Under the pieces are notes generated by a model. That model worked only from the letters and a program-made list of their open reading frames with translations. It was not told the origin of the DNA and ran no database searches. Shown here piece after piece: positions 1 through 9,191 of a stretch of DNA of 64,000 bases. The stretch spans positions 1 to 64,000 of the forward strand of contig CAZFLD010000014.1 of the NCBI GenBank assembly GCA_964519835.1, given 5' to 3'. How positions within the stretch are numbered: position 1 is the stretch's first letter; each line of letters starts with the position of its first letter. The position numbers and the translations under genes were made by a program. This stretch comes from CAZFLD01 sp964519835 (GTDB lineage Bacteria; Spirochaetota; Spirochaetia; DSM-27196; CAZFLD01).

Positions 1-216
1 CGCGAAAATCCGCTTTTGCTTCAGTCGTGGCGCATCAAGGTTCGTGACAGTCTACGAACCAAGAACCCCGAACGAAGAAGGGAGGTCACATACAAGCTGC
101 TCCGACACGGCGACGTAGCGGGGCGGCTTCAAGACTTCCGCATGGGGTCCTACGCGGGCGCATCGATTGAGCGAGCGCTTCAATCGATGCGGGGAAAAAA
201 GCTCCGGCGGCAATAA
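1..216 (+). CDS. C-terminal fragment of an unrecognised protein
   Basis: Frame 1 is open from the first base of the window to a TAA at 214-216, giving about 71 residues. The gene starts outside the window. The visible tail is basic and mostly helical in character (NPERRREVTYKLLRHGD, then SIERALQSM). I do not recognise a family. An internal TTG at 16 could start a 66-residue protein, but no ribosome binding site precedes it, so a truncated upstream gene is likelier. Existence as coding sequence is moderately supported; function is unknown. Confidence 0.45.
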   Translation, partial: RENPLLLQSWRIKVRDSLRTKNPERRREVTYKLLRHGDVAGRLQDFRMGSYAGASIERALQSMRGKKLRRQ

Positions 217-373
217 CACTTCTATCTCGATGGTCCGATAGGCCACCGCGCAAGCATCCTGTTAGAGCATGATTTCGCCGTCGGGCAGCGAAGACCGCAT
301 ACGTGGGCTAAATCGAAGCCGATGCCTACGACCGGCTCTCTGGAGTCAACAACCAATTTTCCGGGTCGCTTGT

Positions 374-387
374 CCAAAAAGGCGAGT
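374..387 (+). promoter_or_regulatory. Conserved 14-nt element upstream of DUF5703 copy 1
   Basis: The 14-mer CCAAAAAGGCGAGT lies exactly 62 nt before the start codon of the DUF5703 gene at 450. The same 14-mer lies exactly 62 nt before the start of the paralogue at 15138. Weaker similarity flanks it on both sides. It is either a shared regulatory site or a conserved part of an ancestral promoter; the sequence alone cannot decide which. Confidence 0.4.
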
Positions 388-449
388 CACGGAGTTGCTT
401 TGTAGACAGTATCGTCATCTGCTTGAGGCCGTGCGACAAGGGAGGATGT

Positions 450-2885
450 ATGCCGGAACCCACCAAACAAACAGACGATACCATGGTGCGCTGGACGGGA
501 CCGAGCAAGAGTTCCGAGGACTCTATGCCCACGGGGGGCTGTGGAGTGGGACTCAATGTATGGGTGGAAGAGGGAGACATCCTTATCTACTTCCAGCAAA
601 GCGGAGCTTTCGACGAGCACAACGGTTTCCCGAAGCTTGGCAGGCTACGGCTTACGCCCATGCTCAATGGGACCGCCTCCGGCGGACCGCCGGAGGGCTC
701 CGCTAACACCTTCCCGCCCGGGATGGCGGAGTTTTGCCAGACGCTTGATACAAGCACCGGCGAAATCGAAGTAACATGGAACTTCGGCTCCCAAAGCGTC
801 CACGCGACTGTGTGGGCCTCGCAGCTCAATCCGGAATTTCACGTCGAAGTCGAGGGCAGTTCGGAGATCGGTTGGGAGGTCCGCTACGAGAGCTGGCGTT
901 TCCAAGACCGCGTCTCGCCTGGTCAGCGTGAGGGAGCCTCGTACTTTGGTGACCGATTCGACATATTCGCCTACACCCGGTATCCTCACGACCTCGTCCG
1001 ACATAAGGACACGGTCACACGGCTCGAGCTCGAGCGTGCGGGACGGAGGTCCCATGCGGTCTGCTTTTACCATCAAAACGACAACAATGACTTGGCCTTC
1101 GACAAGGAGATGGATCAGCAGGGTTTTGGGGAATACAAAGAGGGCCTCTACAATCCGCAGAGGGATCTTGTTTTTGGCGGGGTACTCCTTGCGGAGGGCG
1201 CGGAGTACAAGGCCGCAGAGTACAAGGGCACGGAGGAGGGCAGCTATCTGGGTACTCCATACGTTGCACATCTCCTGAGTCTGACTCCGGCGGAGCGAAG
1301 CCGGGTGACCGTGCTGTGCCGGACAGGAAAGCACTCAGGCGCCGATGATTGGCTTGCACCGATTCTTGCGCGGGCTGCGAAGCTCGATGACACAATGATC
1401 AGTCGCGACCGGGAGGCCACCCATGCATGGTGGAAAGATTTCTGGCAGAGAAGTCATGTCCGCATCGAGCCCCGCGATAACGACGGTGAGCGCAGCCGCC
1501 GTGCGCGCGAGGTCGCAAAAAACTATCGTTTGTTCCGATTTATGCTTGGCACAAACAACAAGGGAACCTTCCCCACAAAGTTCAACGGCGGGCTACATAC
1601 CTACGATTCGGGCTTAGTTCGTGACGTGGAGATGGACCGCGGCCTCGGAGTTGACGAGCCACAGAACACACGATATATGGATTTCGGCCCGGACTTTCGT
1701 GCCTGGGGCGGTGGCAGCCTTACCCAACAGAATCAAAGGCTTGTGTACTGGCCGATGATAAAGTCCGGCGACACCGACCTCATGGGACCGCAGCTCGACT
1801 GGTGTGTAAACGCGCTGCCGGCGGCGGAGCTCCGTTCGCAGATCGCATGGGGGCACGCCGGCTGTAGCTTTACAGAGCAGATTAACAACTTCGGCATACC
1901 CATCGGCAGTCACTTCGGTTGGAACCGAGATCCCACTCTTGGCCTTGGTGAACAGATCAGCCAACCGGTAAACAAGCTCTACCATGCCCAGCTCGAGTTC
2001 GCCTGGATGATGTTGATGATTCACCGTTACACCGGGGCCATCAAGCCGGAGTACCTGCGCTTTATTAACAGCGCGACGGAGTTCTACTTTCTCCACTACG
2101 AGTACGAGGCAAGTGTCAGAGGCCGCGATGCCTACGACAAGGATGGCAAGCTTATCATTAGCCCCTCCATCGCTCTGGAGACCTATCGGGATGCCACAAA
2201 TCCGACGGAGGTGATTACGGGATTGCGAAGCATCTATGAGTACTTGCTGGAGAACGAGCTTGCGGACGATGACACGAAGAGGCATTACCAGGAACGACTC
2301 CTGCACCTCCCTGAGCCGTCAGCTCGGGAGATGGACGGGAAGACCTGCATCTCCCCGGCCGCTTCTTGGAACGATGTGAAAAACTGCGAGTTGCCTCAGC
2401 TCTATCCCGTGTTCCCATATGAGCGGCTTGGCATTGGAAAACCGCATCTCGAACTGGCGCGGAATACCTGGCGCCACGGCAGTCACGATGTCGACTGCCA
2501 AAAAGGGTACATAAGCTGGCAGCAGACCGGCATCTTCTGCGCCCACCTGGGACTCCTGGATGAAGCCGTGCGGTACCTGTTTCTAAAGCTCGCCGATGGT
2601 GGTCGTCGATTCCCGGCGTACTGGGGACCCGGTGCTGATTGGGTTCCCGATCACAACTGGGGTGGGTGTGGAATGATCCAGCTGCAGGACATGTTGCTCC
2701 AGACGGCAGCCGATTCCATTCTGCTTCTTCCCTGTTGGCCAAAAGAGTGGGATGTGTCGTTTAAACTTCACGCCCCCGGAAACACCGTCGTGGAGTGTGA
2801 GTACCGCGGTGCGTCTATAGAGCGCCTCGTAGTAACACCGAGGTCCCGCGAAGCTGATGTCGTGCTGCCGGACTACCTTGGATAG
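450..2885 (+). CDS. DUF5703-type glycoside-hydrolase-like protein (copy 1, intact)
   Basis: This 811-residue protein has an N-terminal block typical of DUF5703 proteins (GLNVWVEEGDILIYFQQSG, then FDEHNGFPKLGRLRL), a beta-sandwich-like region, and an alpha-rich C-terminal half. The latter holds conserved WGGGSLTQQNQRLVYWPM and WGHAGCSFTEQ segments and resembles the six-hairpin toroid of GH95-like enzymes. No signal peptide is seen, so it probably acts in the cytoplasm on imported oligosaccharide; the substrate is unknown. The start is the ATG at 450, because GGGAGG lies just before it. The frame also opens nine codons earlier at a TTG with no such site. It is the intact reference for a broken copy at 15138 and a relic near 27.3-27.7 kb. 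Family assignment is from memory of the motif. Confidence 0.75.
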   Translation: MPEPTKQTDDTMVRWTGPSKSSEDSMPTGGCGVGLNVWVEEGDILIYFQQSGAFDEHNGFPKLGRLRLTPMLNGTASGGPPEGSANTFPPGMAEFCQTLDTSTGEIEVTWNFGSQSVHATVWASQLNPEFHVEVEGSSEIGWEVRYESWRFQDRVSPGQREGASYFGDRFDIFAYTRYPHDLVRHKDTVTRLELERAGRRSHAVCFYHQNDNNDLAFDKEMDQQGFGEYKEGLYNPQRDLVFGGVLLAEGAEYKAAEYKGTEEGSYLGTPYVAHLLSLTPAERSRVTVLCRTGKHSGADDWLAPILARAAKLDDTMISRDREATHAWWKDFWQRSHVRIEPRDNDGERSRRAREVAKNYRLFRFMLGTNNKGTFPTKFNGGLHTYDSGLVRDVEMDRGLGVDEPQNTRYMDFGPDFRAWGGGSLTQQNQRLVYWPMIKSGDTDLMGPQLDWCVNALPAAELRSQIAWGHAGCSFTEQINNFGIPIGSHFGWNRDPTLGLGEQISQPVNKLYHAQLEFAWMMLMIHRYTGAIKPEYLRFINSATEFYFLHYEYEASVRGRDAYDKDGKLIISPSIALETYRDATNPTEVITGLRSIYEYLLENELADDDTKRHYQERLLHLPEPSAREMDGKTCISPAASWNDVKNCELPQLYPVFPYERLGIGKPHLELARNTWRHGSHDVDCQKGYISWQQTGIFCAHLGLLDEAVRYLFLKLADGGRRFPAYWGPGADWVPDHNWGGCGMIQLQDMLLQTAADSILLLPCWPKEWDVSFKLHAPGNTVVECEYRGASIERLVVTPRSREADVVLPDYLG

Positions 2886-2947
2886 TCCCTCCACTAGATA
2901 GAAGCGGATTAGGTGGATGTGTGCGGAGGTCCGCGCCGCCACATCAA

Positions 2948-3490
2948 CTACCTCACCACGCTTGCGCCGCCAAAGGCCAGCACATCCCGGCACTGTTGCA
3001 GGCAACAAGGCGCAATGTCTTGGGGGGGTGAAGAAAGGGGGAAGAAGCGAAGGTCGTGTACTTCCTCGCGGTCGGCTTTTAGCTCGTGCAGGTCGAACTC
3101 CCCTTTCATCAGAAAGCAAAACTCCAAGGACTGTATCACATCGCCGTTTGGGTACTCGATGTCCCAGTCTGCACCCGAGAGTACCGAGACGAGTTGTCCC
3201 GTCTCCATTGACAGTCCCGTTTCTTCTCGGAGCTCGCGGGCCGCGGTTTGGGTAACGGACTCATCCAGGTCTTGAAAGCCTCCGGGGAGGTGCCAGGTTT
3301 CCAGCTTTGCATGACGAACCAAAAGGATGGTCCCGCTTCGCACCACGGCGGCTGCAGCGCTTGGGAGGATGACCTTTTGCGATCCAAGCGCCGACCGTAG
3401 GATCTGCCAGTACTCCGGTGATTGAGGTGAGTCACTGGATCGTGGTGAGTTCGGCGAGTCCGTCGCGTCCGCGCTCACGTCGCGGCTCAA
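2948..3490 (-). CDS. NUDIX hydrolase (copy 1)
   Basis: The protein has 180 residues and contains a complete NUDIX box: G-x5-E-x7-REL-REETGL around residues 70-92 (GFQDLDESVTQTAARELREETGL pattern). It should hydrolyse a nucleoside diphosphate linked to another moiety, needing a divalent metal. The upstream RHAKLETWHLPGG segment is also typical. The TTG start overlaps the TGA of the VCBS-repeat gene (TTGA), which points to translational coupling; a GTG four codons later is an alternative. A 165-residue paralogue at 19442 sits beside a relic of the same VCBS gene, so the pairing is conserved. Substrate unknown; possibly house-cleaning of a sugar nucleotide. Confidence 0.85.
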   Translation of the reverse strand: MSRDVSADATDSPNSPRSSDSPQSPEYWQILRSALGSQKVILPSAAAAVVRSGTILLVRHAKLETWHLPGGFQDLDESVTQTAARELREETGLSMETGQLVSVLSGADWDIEYPNGDVIQSLEFCFLMKGEFDLHELKADREEVHDLRFFPLSSPPQDIAPCCLQQCRDVLAFGGASVVR

Positions 3491-4860
3491 CGTTTGATGA
3501 CCGACACAAGACCGTTTTGCTGCGGGAAGACAATCTCGTTCTCTCCGTCGCCGTCAACATCCGCCACCCGCGAGCGAACTTCGCCGTTGTACCAGTAGCC
3601 CTCGATCTGGGCATCCTCGAAGGGCAGTGAGCCAAGCAGGGCGCCGTCGGCGTCGAGGAAAAAGGCTCGAAGTGCAAAGTGCCGCGTGGCAAAACAGGAA
3701 TGCGACGTCGGACTGCAGGTTTGCTCCGCGAGAAAAAACTCTGCCGCCTCGCCCGCCCGCCAGGTCACCGCGTGGCAACGTGTCGGCAGGACCGTCCAGC
3801 CCGGGAAGAGCTCCGGGTCGAGCTTTGTCCGCGGAAGGTTTTCTACGTTCGCAATATGCGTTCCAGCGCCCGTGAACAGAGAGCTCTTGCCGGCCTCACC
3901 CCAGAGCTCGGAGATAAAAATCCTTCGCTCGCCGCTCCCAACGGCGGTGTGGGCAATCCACTGGCCGTGGTCAAAGGTGGCGGCAACGTCCCAGACCACG
4001 CCACCACTGTATGGATCAATGAGCTGTCCCTTTTCGGTGAGGAGCTCCACCTTGCCTTGACCACGGAAATCGGCAAAGGCGAGGTCGTCGAAGTGGGTCT
4101 CCGCGCAGAAGTCGTCGACGCGGCGCCGTAGAATTGTCGACCCGTCGTGATCGAGGATCACAAGCTCACCGGTGTTCCAGTCGTCGCCGCTGTAGCCCGC
4201 ATTGATATGGTCGAGGGTGCAAAAGGCGATCTCATCGGCACCGTCTCCGTCGATGTCGGCAAGGTAGAACTCGTGGCCAAAGTCGTTGCGTAGGTCGTCC
4301 CGACGCCAGATTTCATTGAACGACGAGTCGAGTACCACAACGCCGCCTCCCGCCAGTGCGGTCACAACGCCAAAAGCTGCCGCGTTCACACCGTTGTTGC
4401 CCGTCCGCCCGGAGGATTGTCCACTGGGGACGACCCCGTCGTCGGAAATGGCGCGCGCGGTCGCGAGCCGGAGCCGCGCCAAAAGCGGCACCGCAATTCC
4501 GTAATCGTCTCTCTCGTGGGTCCCAAAGGAGTGCTCCGCGACGAGTGTGCCACGTTGATCGAGGGCAATTATCCGTGCCTCGTTTCGTGTTCCGGGGGCG
4601 ATGTCCGGTACGACCACTTCCGTGGCGCCATCTCCGTTTACGTCGACCAAGCAGGGCAGGGGGGTTCCCCAGTTCCCGTTGTTTCTCAGTCGACGCTCAA
4701 ACACCACGCTACCGTCCAATCGGACAACACGGAGGCGATTTCCATCTTGGTTCAAGCACACAAACTCGAGGCGTCCGTCTCCGTCCACGTCGCCGACGTC
4801 AAACGAGTAGTTGGGATTGCAGCGCAGGTCCGCCTGGTGGGCAATGTGGTAGGAGTTCAT
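3487..4860 (-). CDS. VCBS/FG-GAP repeat beta-propeller protein (copy 1)
   Basis: This protein of about 457 residues carries repeated calcium-binding D-x-D-G-D-G motifs: DVDGDGRLEF, DVNGDGATEV, DIDGDGADEI and DVDGDGENEI. These mark a seven- or eight-bladed propeller of the VCBS/FG-GAP type, as in rhamnogalacturonan lyase PL11-like proteins and integrin-like domains. No signal peptide is visible. The ATG at 4860 is preferred because the paralogue's GTG at 20562 aligns with it; an ATG four codons upstream (4872) is possible. Neither has a strong ribosome binding site. Its TGA overlaps the NUDIX start. It is divergent from the isomerase-like gene at 4977 with a short shared promoter region. Function beyond propeller fold is inferred. 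Confidence 0.75.
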   Translation of the reverse strand: MNSYHIAHQADLRCNPNYSFDVGDVDGDGRLEFVCLNQDGNRLRVVRLDGSVVFERRLRNNGNWGTPLPCLVDVNGDGATEVVVPDIAPGTRNEARIIALDQRGTLVAEHSFGTHERDDYGIAVPLLARLRLATARAISDDGVVPSGQSSGRTGNNGVNAAAFGVVTALAGGGVVVLDSSFNEIWRRDDLRNDFGHEFYLADIDGDGADEIAFCTLDHINAGYSGDDWNTGELVILDHDGSTILRRRVDDFCAETHFDDLAFADFRGQGKVELLTEKGQLIDPYSGGVVWDVAATFDHGQWIAHTAVGSGERRIFISELWGEAGKSSLFTGAGTHIANVENLPRTKLDPELFPGWTVLPTRCHAVTWRAGEAAEFFLAEQTCSPTSHSCFATRHFALRAFFLDADGALLGSLPFEDAQIEGYWYNGEVRSRVADVDGDGENEIVFPQQNGLVSVIKR

Positions 4861-4976
4861 CCCTGCGATCATACCATGGTCGGACCGCTGGAGCGGGCCC
4901 GCTAACTGCCAAAATCCGGGTTGAACAGCAAAAGCTCCACGATTACGGCCTCGTCACGGCGGGCTACAATCACTCT

Positions 4977-5789
4977 ATGAATACCTGGAGCGTCTACCCT
5001 TTTTACAATTACTTTGGTTTCTCCGAACGGCAATACGAGTACGGGGAAATGTGGGACATGGCAAAGGCTGCCGGCTACGACAAGTTTCACTACTCATTTG
5101 ATCGTGACAAGCCCGACTCGATTAACGACGCGAGGAAGATTCGATTCCATCGCAGACGAACGGGTCTTGGCCTCGGCACCGTGTACACCGTGGTTCGGAT
5201 GCGAAATGTCGTGCCCGAGGGATGTTCCTCCGTCCTTGATGCTATGGATTGCCTGGAGACGGGAGACATCCTCGAACTGGCGTTTATGCTCGATTGGATG
5301 GAGGACCTTTCGGACCCTTCCCACGACGCGACGGCGCTGGATCTGCTCAGCAGGTGGCTTCCGGAGGCGGAAAGCAGGGGCATAGAGATATCGCTATACC
5401 ATCACCTGGGGTTCTGGATGCAGACCTTTGACGACTGCCTGCGCTTGGCGAAGTCGATAGATGACCCACGCCTGGGAGTCACCTTCTGCGGCCACCACTG
5501 GTACGCCGTTGACCAAGGGGACCTGATCCCCAAGTTTGATGCCGCCGCGGATTACCTAAAATGCGTAAATGTCTCCGGTAGCCGGTACTCGCGTGGGAAC
5601 AAACAGATGCCTGGAAACCACACGGTTGAACCGGTGGGGCACGGTGATTTCCCCCTCGCCGGGGTCATAGGAGCGATGCGGCGAGTTGGCTACTCAGGGG
5701 ACGTCGGCTTTCAAGGCTACAATCTCGGGGGCGACCCGGTCCAAACCCTGGCGGAGTCTCTGGCAAACTGGCGCTCGGCCATAACGTAG
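4977..5789 (+). CDS. Xylose-isomerase-like TIM-barrel protein (copy 1)
   Basis: The 270-residue protein belongs to the sugar phosphate isomerase/epimerase (AP-endonuclease 2-like) TIM-barrel group. A close paralogue lies at 34576 (shared MWD-AKA-GYDKF, RRTGLGLG, YTVVRM, VPEG, MDCLE-GD, LGVTFCG-HWYAVD, DVGFQGY). The open frame runs far upstream, but the paralogue alignment and the typical MN-W start place initiation at the ATG at 4977. The usual metal-ligand glutamates of the family are not where expected: the final strand reads GFQGYN instead of a Glu-containing motif. Activity may therefore differ from classic isomerases. It is divergent from the VCBS gene and convergent with the enolase-superfamily gene. 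Confidence 0.75.
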   Translation: MNTWSVYPFYNYFGFSERQYEYGEMWDMAKAAGYDKFHYSFDRDKPDSINDARKIRFHRRRTGLGLGTVYTVVRMRNVVPEGCSSVLDAMDCLETGDILELAFMLDWMEDLSDPSHDATALDLLSRWLPEAESRGIEISLYHHLGFWMQTFDDCLRLAKSIDDPRLGVTFCGHHWYAVDQGDLIPKFDAAADYLKCVNVSGSRYSRGNKQMPGNHTVEPVGHGDFPLAGVIGAMRRVGYSGDVGFQGYNLGGDPVQTLAESLANWRSAIT

Positions 5790-5878
5790 CGCGGGACCGT
5801 TTCCCGCCGGCCGCGGTCACCGGCGCCACCCGCGCTCAGCGCTTGCTCGGACCGCCGGCGCTTCCCGGACCGTCTTGT

Positions 5879-7318
5879 CTACGGCGCTACAGGCTTGTCC
5901 CAATCGGCGAGAGCAACAAAGTCCCCGTCAGGTACAAAACCCACACCCAGGGGAGCTCGATTTATCGACTTTGTCGAGATCGTGCCTCTTGCAACCTGCA
6001 GTTCCGCATATCCACCACGATGAACCCGATAGAGATCGCCGTGGGCATGTACCGTCTGCTTCTGAACAGCCTCCGGGAACATTGAAAGCCCCTTGAAGTA
6101 GTGGTGACCGTTCCGCTCCACGTGAGTGATCCCGAGCTTGGCTACTACTGCCAGATCCTGCAGTAGGGCGACGGGACCGACGTTGACCAGATCCTCCGCG
6201 CTTATCACATAACCCGCCGCGGGAGCGGCCGCTTGGCGGTCGGCGATTCGCGCCCCGTTGATCAAGCCCTTGAATACGCCTTTGCAGTTCTTATGACTGG
6301 TACCGCGGTACCCGCGAGCAAGGGCATCCGGTAGCGAAGAAAGACTCCCGTCGGACTCGTCTATAATAATCGCCGGCGCATCGGACCAGGAGAGAAGCGC
6401 GGTCCCCACGTCGTCGGAGAGCGCGTATTCTCGCTTAAAAGGCTGCTCTACAAAAATGAGATGCGAAAAGAAGTCGGTTAGGCGGGGTGAAGTGCGGACT
6501 TGATCCCAGAACGTCTGAAAGCTTTCGACGTCGACAAACTGCTCGTTGCCGTCAAGCGTAAAACGAAAGTGACCCGGCGTTTTGGCTGCGAGTATCGTCG
6601 AGACCTCGGTCAGGCGGTCAATGTCGTCCCCCACATGGCCACGAACCTTGATCTTGAAATAGGTCAGACCATAATACTCGATGTCTTCCTCCAGCGATTC
6701 CGGCAGCCCGTCTGCTATGGGCTCGGTCACCTCCGACCGGGTCAGCGGGTCCGCCATGCCAACCGTATGCCGGGCGATCACGGACTCGAGAGGCTTCGCC
6801 AATAGTGTCTGCTTGATGGATTGATCTGTGGGCGGGTCGGTGAGACGGCTGGTATCGACCCTTATGGTCCCTTCCGCCAGAAGGTCCGAGAACGCGCCAC
6901 GATGGAACCGACAGACCGCGTCGATAACCGCCCGCTCGACAAGAGTAACGCCAAAGTGCGCCAACAGGGGCTCGTAGCCGTTGCGACCGCCCCACTCCAT
7001 CTGCTGATCGTAAAGGTCCTTCCAAAAATCAAAGACTTGGGCAAAGCTCCCGTAGGCGAGGGCCTGTGCCCCCGCGTGTTGGATAACGTTCCACAGCCGA
7101 TCCAGGTCCTGTTGGAACGGCGCATCGGGATTCTTCTCGAACCATCGAGGAATAAGCCCGTCCGCCGCCACCCCCTGAGCCGTGCGGTGTTGGTCGACCT
7201 CTATTGTAGCCCGCACAATGATGTGTGGCATCGCGGTGAGCTCGGCAATGCCAAAGCGGAAAGGCATACGCGTTTGCGTGGGAAAACCGGCGATATCGAG
7301 GGCAATCAATTTATACAT
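5879..7318 (-). CDS. Enolase-superfamily protein, mandelate racemase/muconate lactonizing type (copy 1)
   Basis: The 479-residue protein shows enolase-superfamily landmarks in order: KIK near residues 222-224 (general base lysine pair), metal ligands Asp256 (LDGNE), Glu291 (VEQP) and Asp320/Glu321 (DESDGS), and a later lysine in HKNCKG around 343. Such enzymes abstract a proton alpha to a carboxylate; sugar-acid dehydratases are the commonest members. It is longer than the usual 350-420 residues. The ATG at 7318 is chosen because AGGAG lies about 7 nt upstream; the open frame extends 17 codons further without a better site. A paralogue at 23558 shares the whole architecture. Substrate unknown; a uronic or aldonic acid is plausible from neighbours. 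Confidence 0.85.
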   Translation of the reverse strand: MYKLIALDIAGFPTQTRMPFRFGIAELTAMPHIIVRATIEVDQHRTAQGVAADGLIPRWFEKNPDAPFQQDLDRLWNVIQHAGAQALAYGSFAQVFDFWKDLYDQQMEWGGRNGYEPLLAHFGVTLVERAVIDAVCRFHRGAFSDLLAEGTIRVDTSRLTDPPTDQSIKQTLLAKPLESVIARHTVGMADPLTRSEVTEPIADGLPESLEEDIEYYGLTYFKIKVRGHVGDDIDRLTEVSTILAAKTPGHFRFTLDGNEQFVDVESFQTFWDQVRTSPRLTDFFSHLIFVEQPFKREYALSDDVGTALLSWSDAPAIIIDESDGSLSSLPDALARGYRGTSHKNCKGVFKGLINGARIADRQAAAPAAGYVISAEDLVNVGPVALLQDLAVVAKLGITHVERNGHHYFKGLSMFPEAVQKQTVHAHGDLYRVHRGGYAELQVARGTISTKSINRAPLGVGFVPDGDFVALADWDKPVAP

Positions 7319-7525
7319 ACCTTCTCCTGCGCAAAACAGATCGCGACAAGGCTTGTGAACTGTCACCAACTCTGGTGCTGAAAAACCCGTACTTCCCGGC
7401 GCCGTAAGCGTTTGGCGTGCCTATGCGGTCCGAGTCGCGCAAGCTGTAGACGGCCCCGCGTAACTCCTTGCCAGACAGCAGGTTTTCTTGTGGCCGGCAC
7501 CAGGGTTTGTGACACATACCAAGGC

Positions 7526-7554
7526 TTGAACTATCGCGAAGTCTAAGATAGGCT
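7526..7554 (+). promoter_or_regulatory. Putative sigma-70 promoter of the GntR/molybdenum hydroxylase operon
   Basis: TTGAAC at 7526-7531 and TAGGCT at 7549-7554 are separated by 17 nt. The match to the -10 consensus is poor, but the spacing is exact and the palindromic operator begins 10 nt downstream, where it could block transcription. Prediction only. Confidence 0.4.
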
Positions 7555-7564
7555 CCTCATGATC

Positions 7565-7581
7565 TGTGATCATAGATCACA
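7565..7581. promoter_or_regulatory. Palindromic operator, likely for the GntR/FadR regulator
   Basis: TGTGATC-ATA-GATCACA is a perfect 7-bp inverted repeat with a 3-bp spacer, 27 nt before the regulator's start codon. Size and form fit FadR-type GntR operators. It also resembles a CRP half-site pair, but the spacing (7 rather than 6) and the position next to a GntR gene favour autoregulation. Confidence 0.65.
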
Positions 7582-7608
7582 AAGCTCAACGTCGCAAGGC
7601 TCTCCCCT

Positions 7609-8325
7609 ATGGAACATCAAACATCAAACGTTCGGTTAGACGACTTCTTTGGATCCCTGCGGTACACGCATCGACGAGCCGACGATGTCGCCGTTACCTC
7701 GATACGCCAGGCGATTACCGCTGGAGTGCTTGCGCCGGGAGACGAGATAGACGAGGACGCTATTGCCGGCCACTTGCAACTCAGTCGTATGCCGATTCGG
7801 CAGGCCATGACCATTCTCGAGACCGAGGGGCTTGTTCAGAGGTCCTACCGCCGGCGTGTTCGAGTCAGAAGACTCACCCAAGAAGAGATTGTGGAGATCT
7901 ACCATATGCGCGCCGCTTTGGAGGCGCTTGCAGTGGAACGGGCGGTACCCCGGCTGAGTTCGGCGCAACTCGGCAATATCAAGCGCTTACTTTTGGAAAT
8001 CGAGGAAGCCGGCGAGGATCTCGACCGGTTCTCCGCAGCCAACCTTGAGTTCCACTTGGCCATTTATGAGGCATCGGGTTGGCGTTACCTGGTCGAGGAG
8101 ATACGGAGACTCAGGAACAAGGTCGCCGCGTACATCGTTATGTCGCATCGCTTCGTGAAGCATCTCGATGAAATCAGCGGCGACCACCGAGACATATTCG
8201 CCGCCTGCAAGGCCGGCGACGCCGCCTTGGCGAAGGAACAGAGTCGGTCTCATGTCATCCGCGGGATGAACGCCCTGTTGCTGTCCTTGAAATCCAGCGC
8301 GGGCGACGGTCCGATTGCCATATGA
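7609..8325 (+). CDS. GntR/FadR-family transcriptional regulator (FCD domain)
   Basis: The 238-residue protein has an N-terminal winged helix-turn-helix (about residues 28-95; IRQAITAGVLAPGDEI and IAGHLQLSRMPIRQAM are typical). It is followed by an all-helical FCD ligand domain with the expected metal-binding pattern (N-x-x-FH, later DHRDI and SHVIRG histidines). Such regulators sense small carboxylates and usually repress their own operon. A perfect palindrome lies at 7565-7581. The stop overlaps the next start (ATGA), so it is the first gene of the molybdenum hydroxylase operon. The likely effector is the substrate or an intermediate of that pathway. Confidence 0.9.
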   Translation: MEHQTSNVRLDDFFGSLRYTHRRADDVAVTSIRQAITAGVLAPGDEIDEDAIAGHLQLSRMPIRQAMTILETEGLVQRSYRRRVRVRRLTQEEIVEIYHMRAALEALAVERAVPRLSSAQLGNIKRLLLEIEEAGEDLDRFSAANLEFHLAIYEASGWRYLVEEIRRLRNKVAAYIVMSHRFVKHLDEISGDHRDIFAACKAGDAALAKEQSRSHVIRGMNALLLSLKSSAGDGPIAI

Positions 8326-9191
8326 CCTCTCCTAGGGAGGTGGTCCGACCTCGTACGCTCAGTGATGTAGTGCAGGCCCTTAGCTCCGCGGGACCCACGG
8401 CAAGAGTCCACGGCGGCGGCACGGACCTTATGGTTCAGATCAACGAAAAGCGTGGCGACTGCCAAACTATAGTCGACCTGGGCCTCGTGGAAGAGCTTCG
8501 TGGGATTGAGACCACCTCCGGCAGTCTCCGAATCGGTGCCGCGGAGCCAATGAGCGACATTCTGGGGGACTCGAGAATCCGGTCTCTGTTTCCGGCCCTC
8601 ATCGATGCAATGCAGGTCGTTGGGTCGGTGCAAATCAGGCATCGCGCCACGTTGGGCGGCAACATCGGCAACGCCTCTCCCGCTGCCGACACCGTGCCGG
8701 TACTCGTCGCCCTTGATGCCGCCGCGGTCATAGCGGGACCTACAGGCTTTCGCACCGTGCCGGTGGACTCGCTTTTTCTGGGTCCCGGCAGGACAACGGT
8801 GGGGCTGGGAGAAGTCATAAAAGACTTACACGTTCCCACGACGCCCACCTCCTCATCCGCCTACCTGCGACTCACGCGGCGAAACTCGGTGGATCTTGCG
8901 CTTGTATCCGTCGCGGTGGTATTGCCGTCGAAGGGAACCCCGCGCGTTTCGTTCGGCGCCGCGGGACCGGTGATCGCGCGGGCCAAGGCGGTCGAAGAAG
9001 CACTGGCGGACTGGTGGGCCAACGGATCGGACTCCCTGCTGGAAGAGGCGGCTCGGATTGCTGAGAAATCCGTTCGGCCGATCTCCGATCTAAGAGCAGG
9101 GGAGGGATACCGACGCGCGATGGCTGGTGTCCTGCTAAAACGGGCAGCGCGTATAGCCTATGACCGTGCAGACGGGGGAAGCACAGGATGA
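8322..9191 (+). CDS. Molybdenum hydroxylase, FAD-binding subunit (XdhB/CoxM type)
   Basis: The 289-residue subunit belongs to the xanthine dehydrogenase/CO dehydrogenase family. FAD-binding signatures are RVHGGGTDLMVQ near residue 30 and IRHRATLGGNIGNASPAAD near 107-125. It should pass electrons from the iron-sulfur subunit to FAD. Its ATG overlaps the regulator's TGA, and its own TGA overlaps the next start, so translation is coupled along the operon. Length is normal for the family. The specific substrate (purine, nicotinate, aldehyde or other heterocycle) cannot be read from this subunit. Confidence 0.92.
   Translation: MTSPREVVRPRTLSDVVQALSSAGPTARVHGGGTDLMVQINEKRGDCQTIVDLGLVEELRGIETTSGSLRIGAAEPMSDILGDSRIRSLFPALIDAMQVVGSVQIRHRATLGGNIGNASPAADTVPVLVALDAAAVIAGPTGFRTVPVDSLFLGPGRTTVGLGEVIKDLHVPTTPTSSSAYLRLTRRNSVDLALVSVAVVLPSKGTPRVSFGAAGPVIARAKAVEEALADWWANGSDSLLEEAARIAEKSVRPISDLRAGEGYRRAMAGVLLKRAARIAYDRADGGSTG

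Noticed and set aside
4356..4976. Upstream extension of the isomerase-like gene, giving a 477-residue protein
   Set aside because: It lies antisense to the VCBS-repeat gene, is Arg/Ser/Pro-rich, and the paralogue at 34576 begins at the position of the ATG at 4977.
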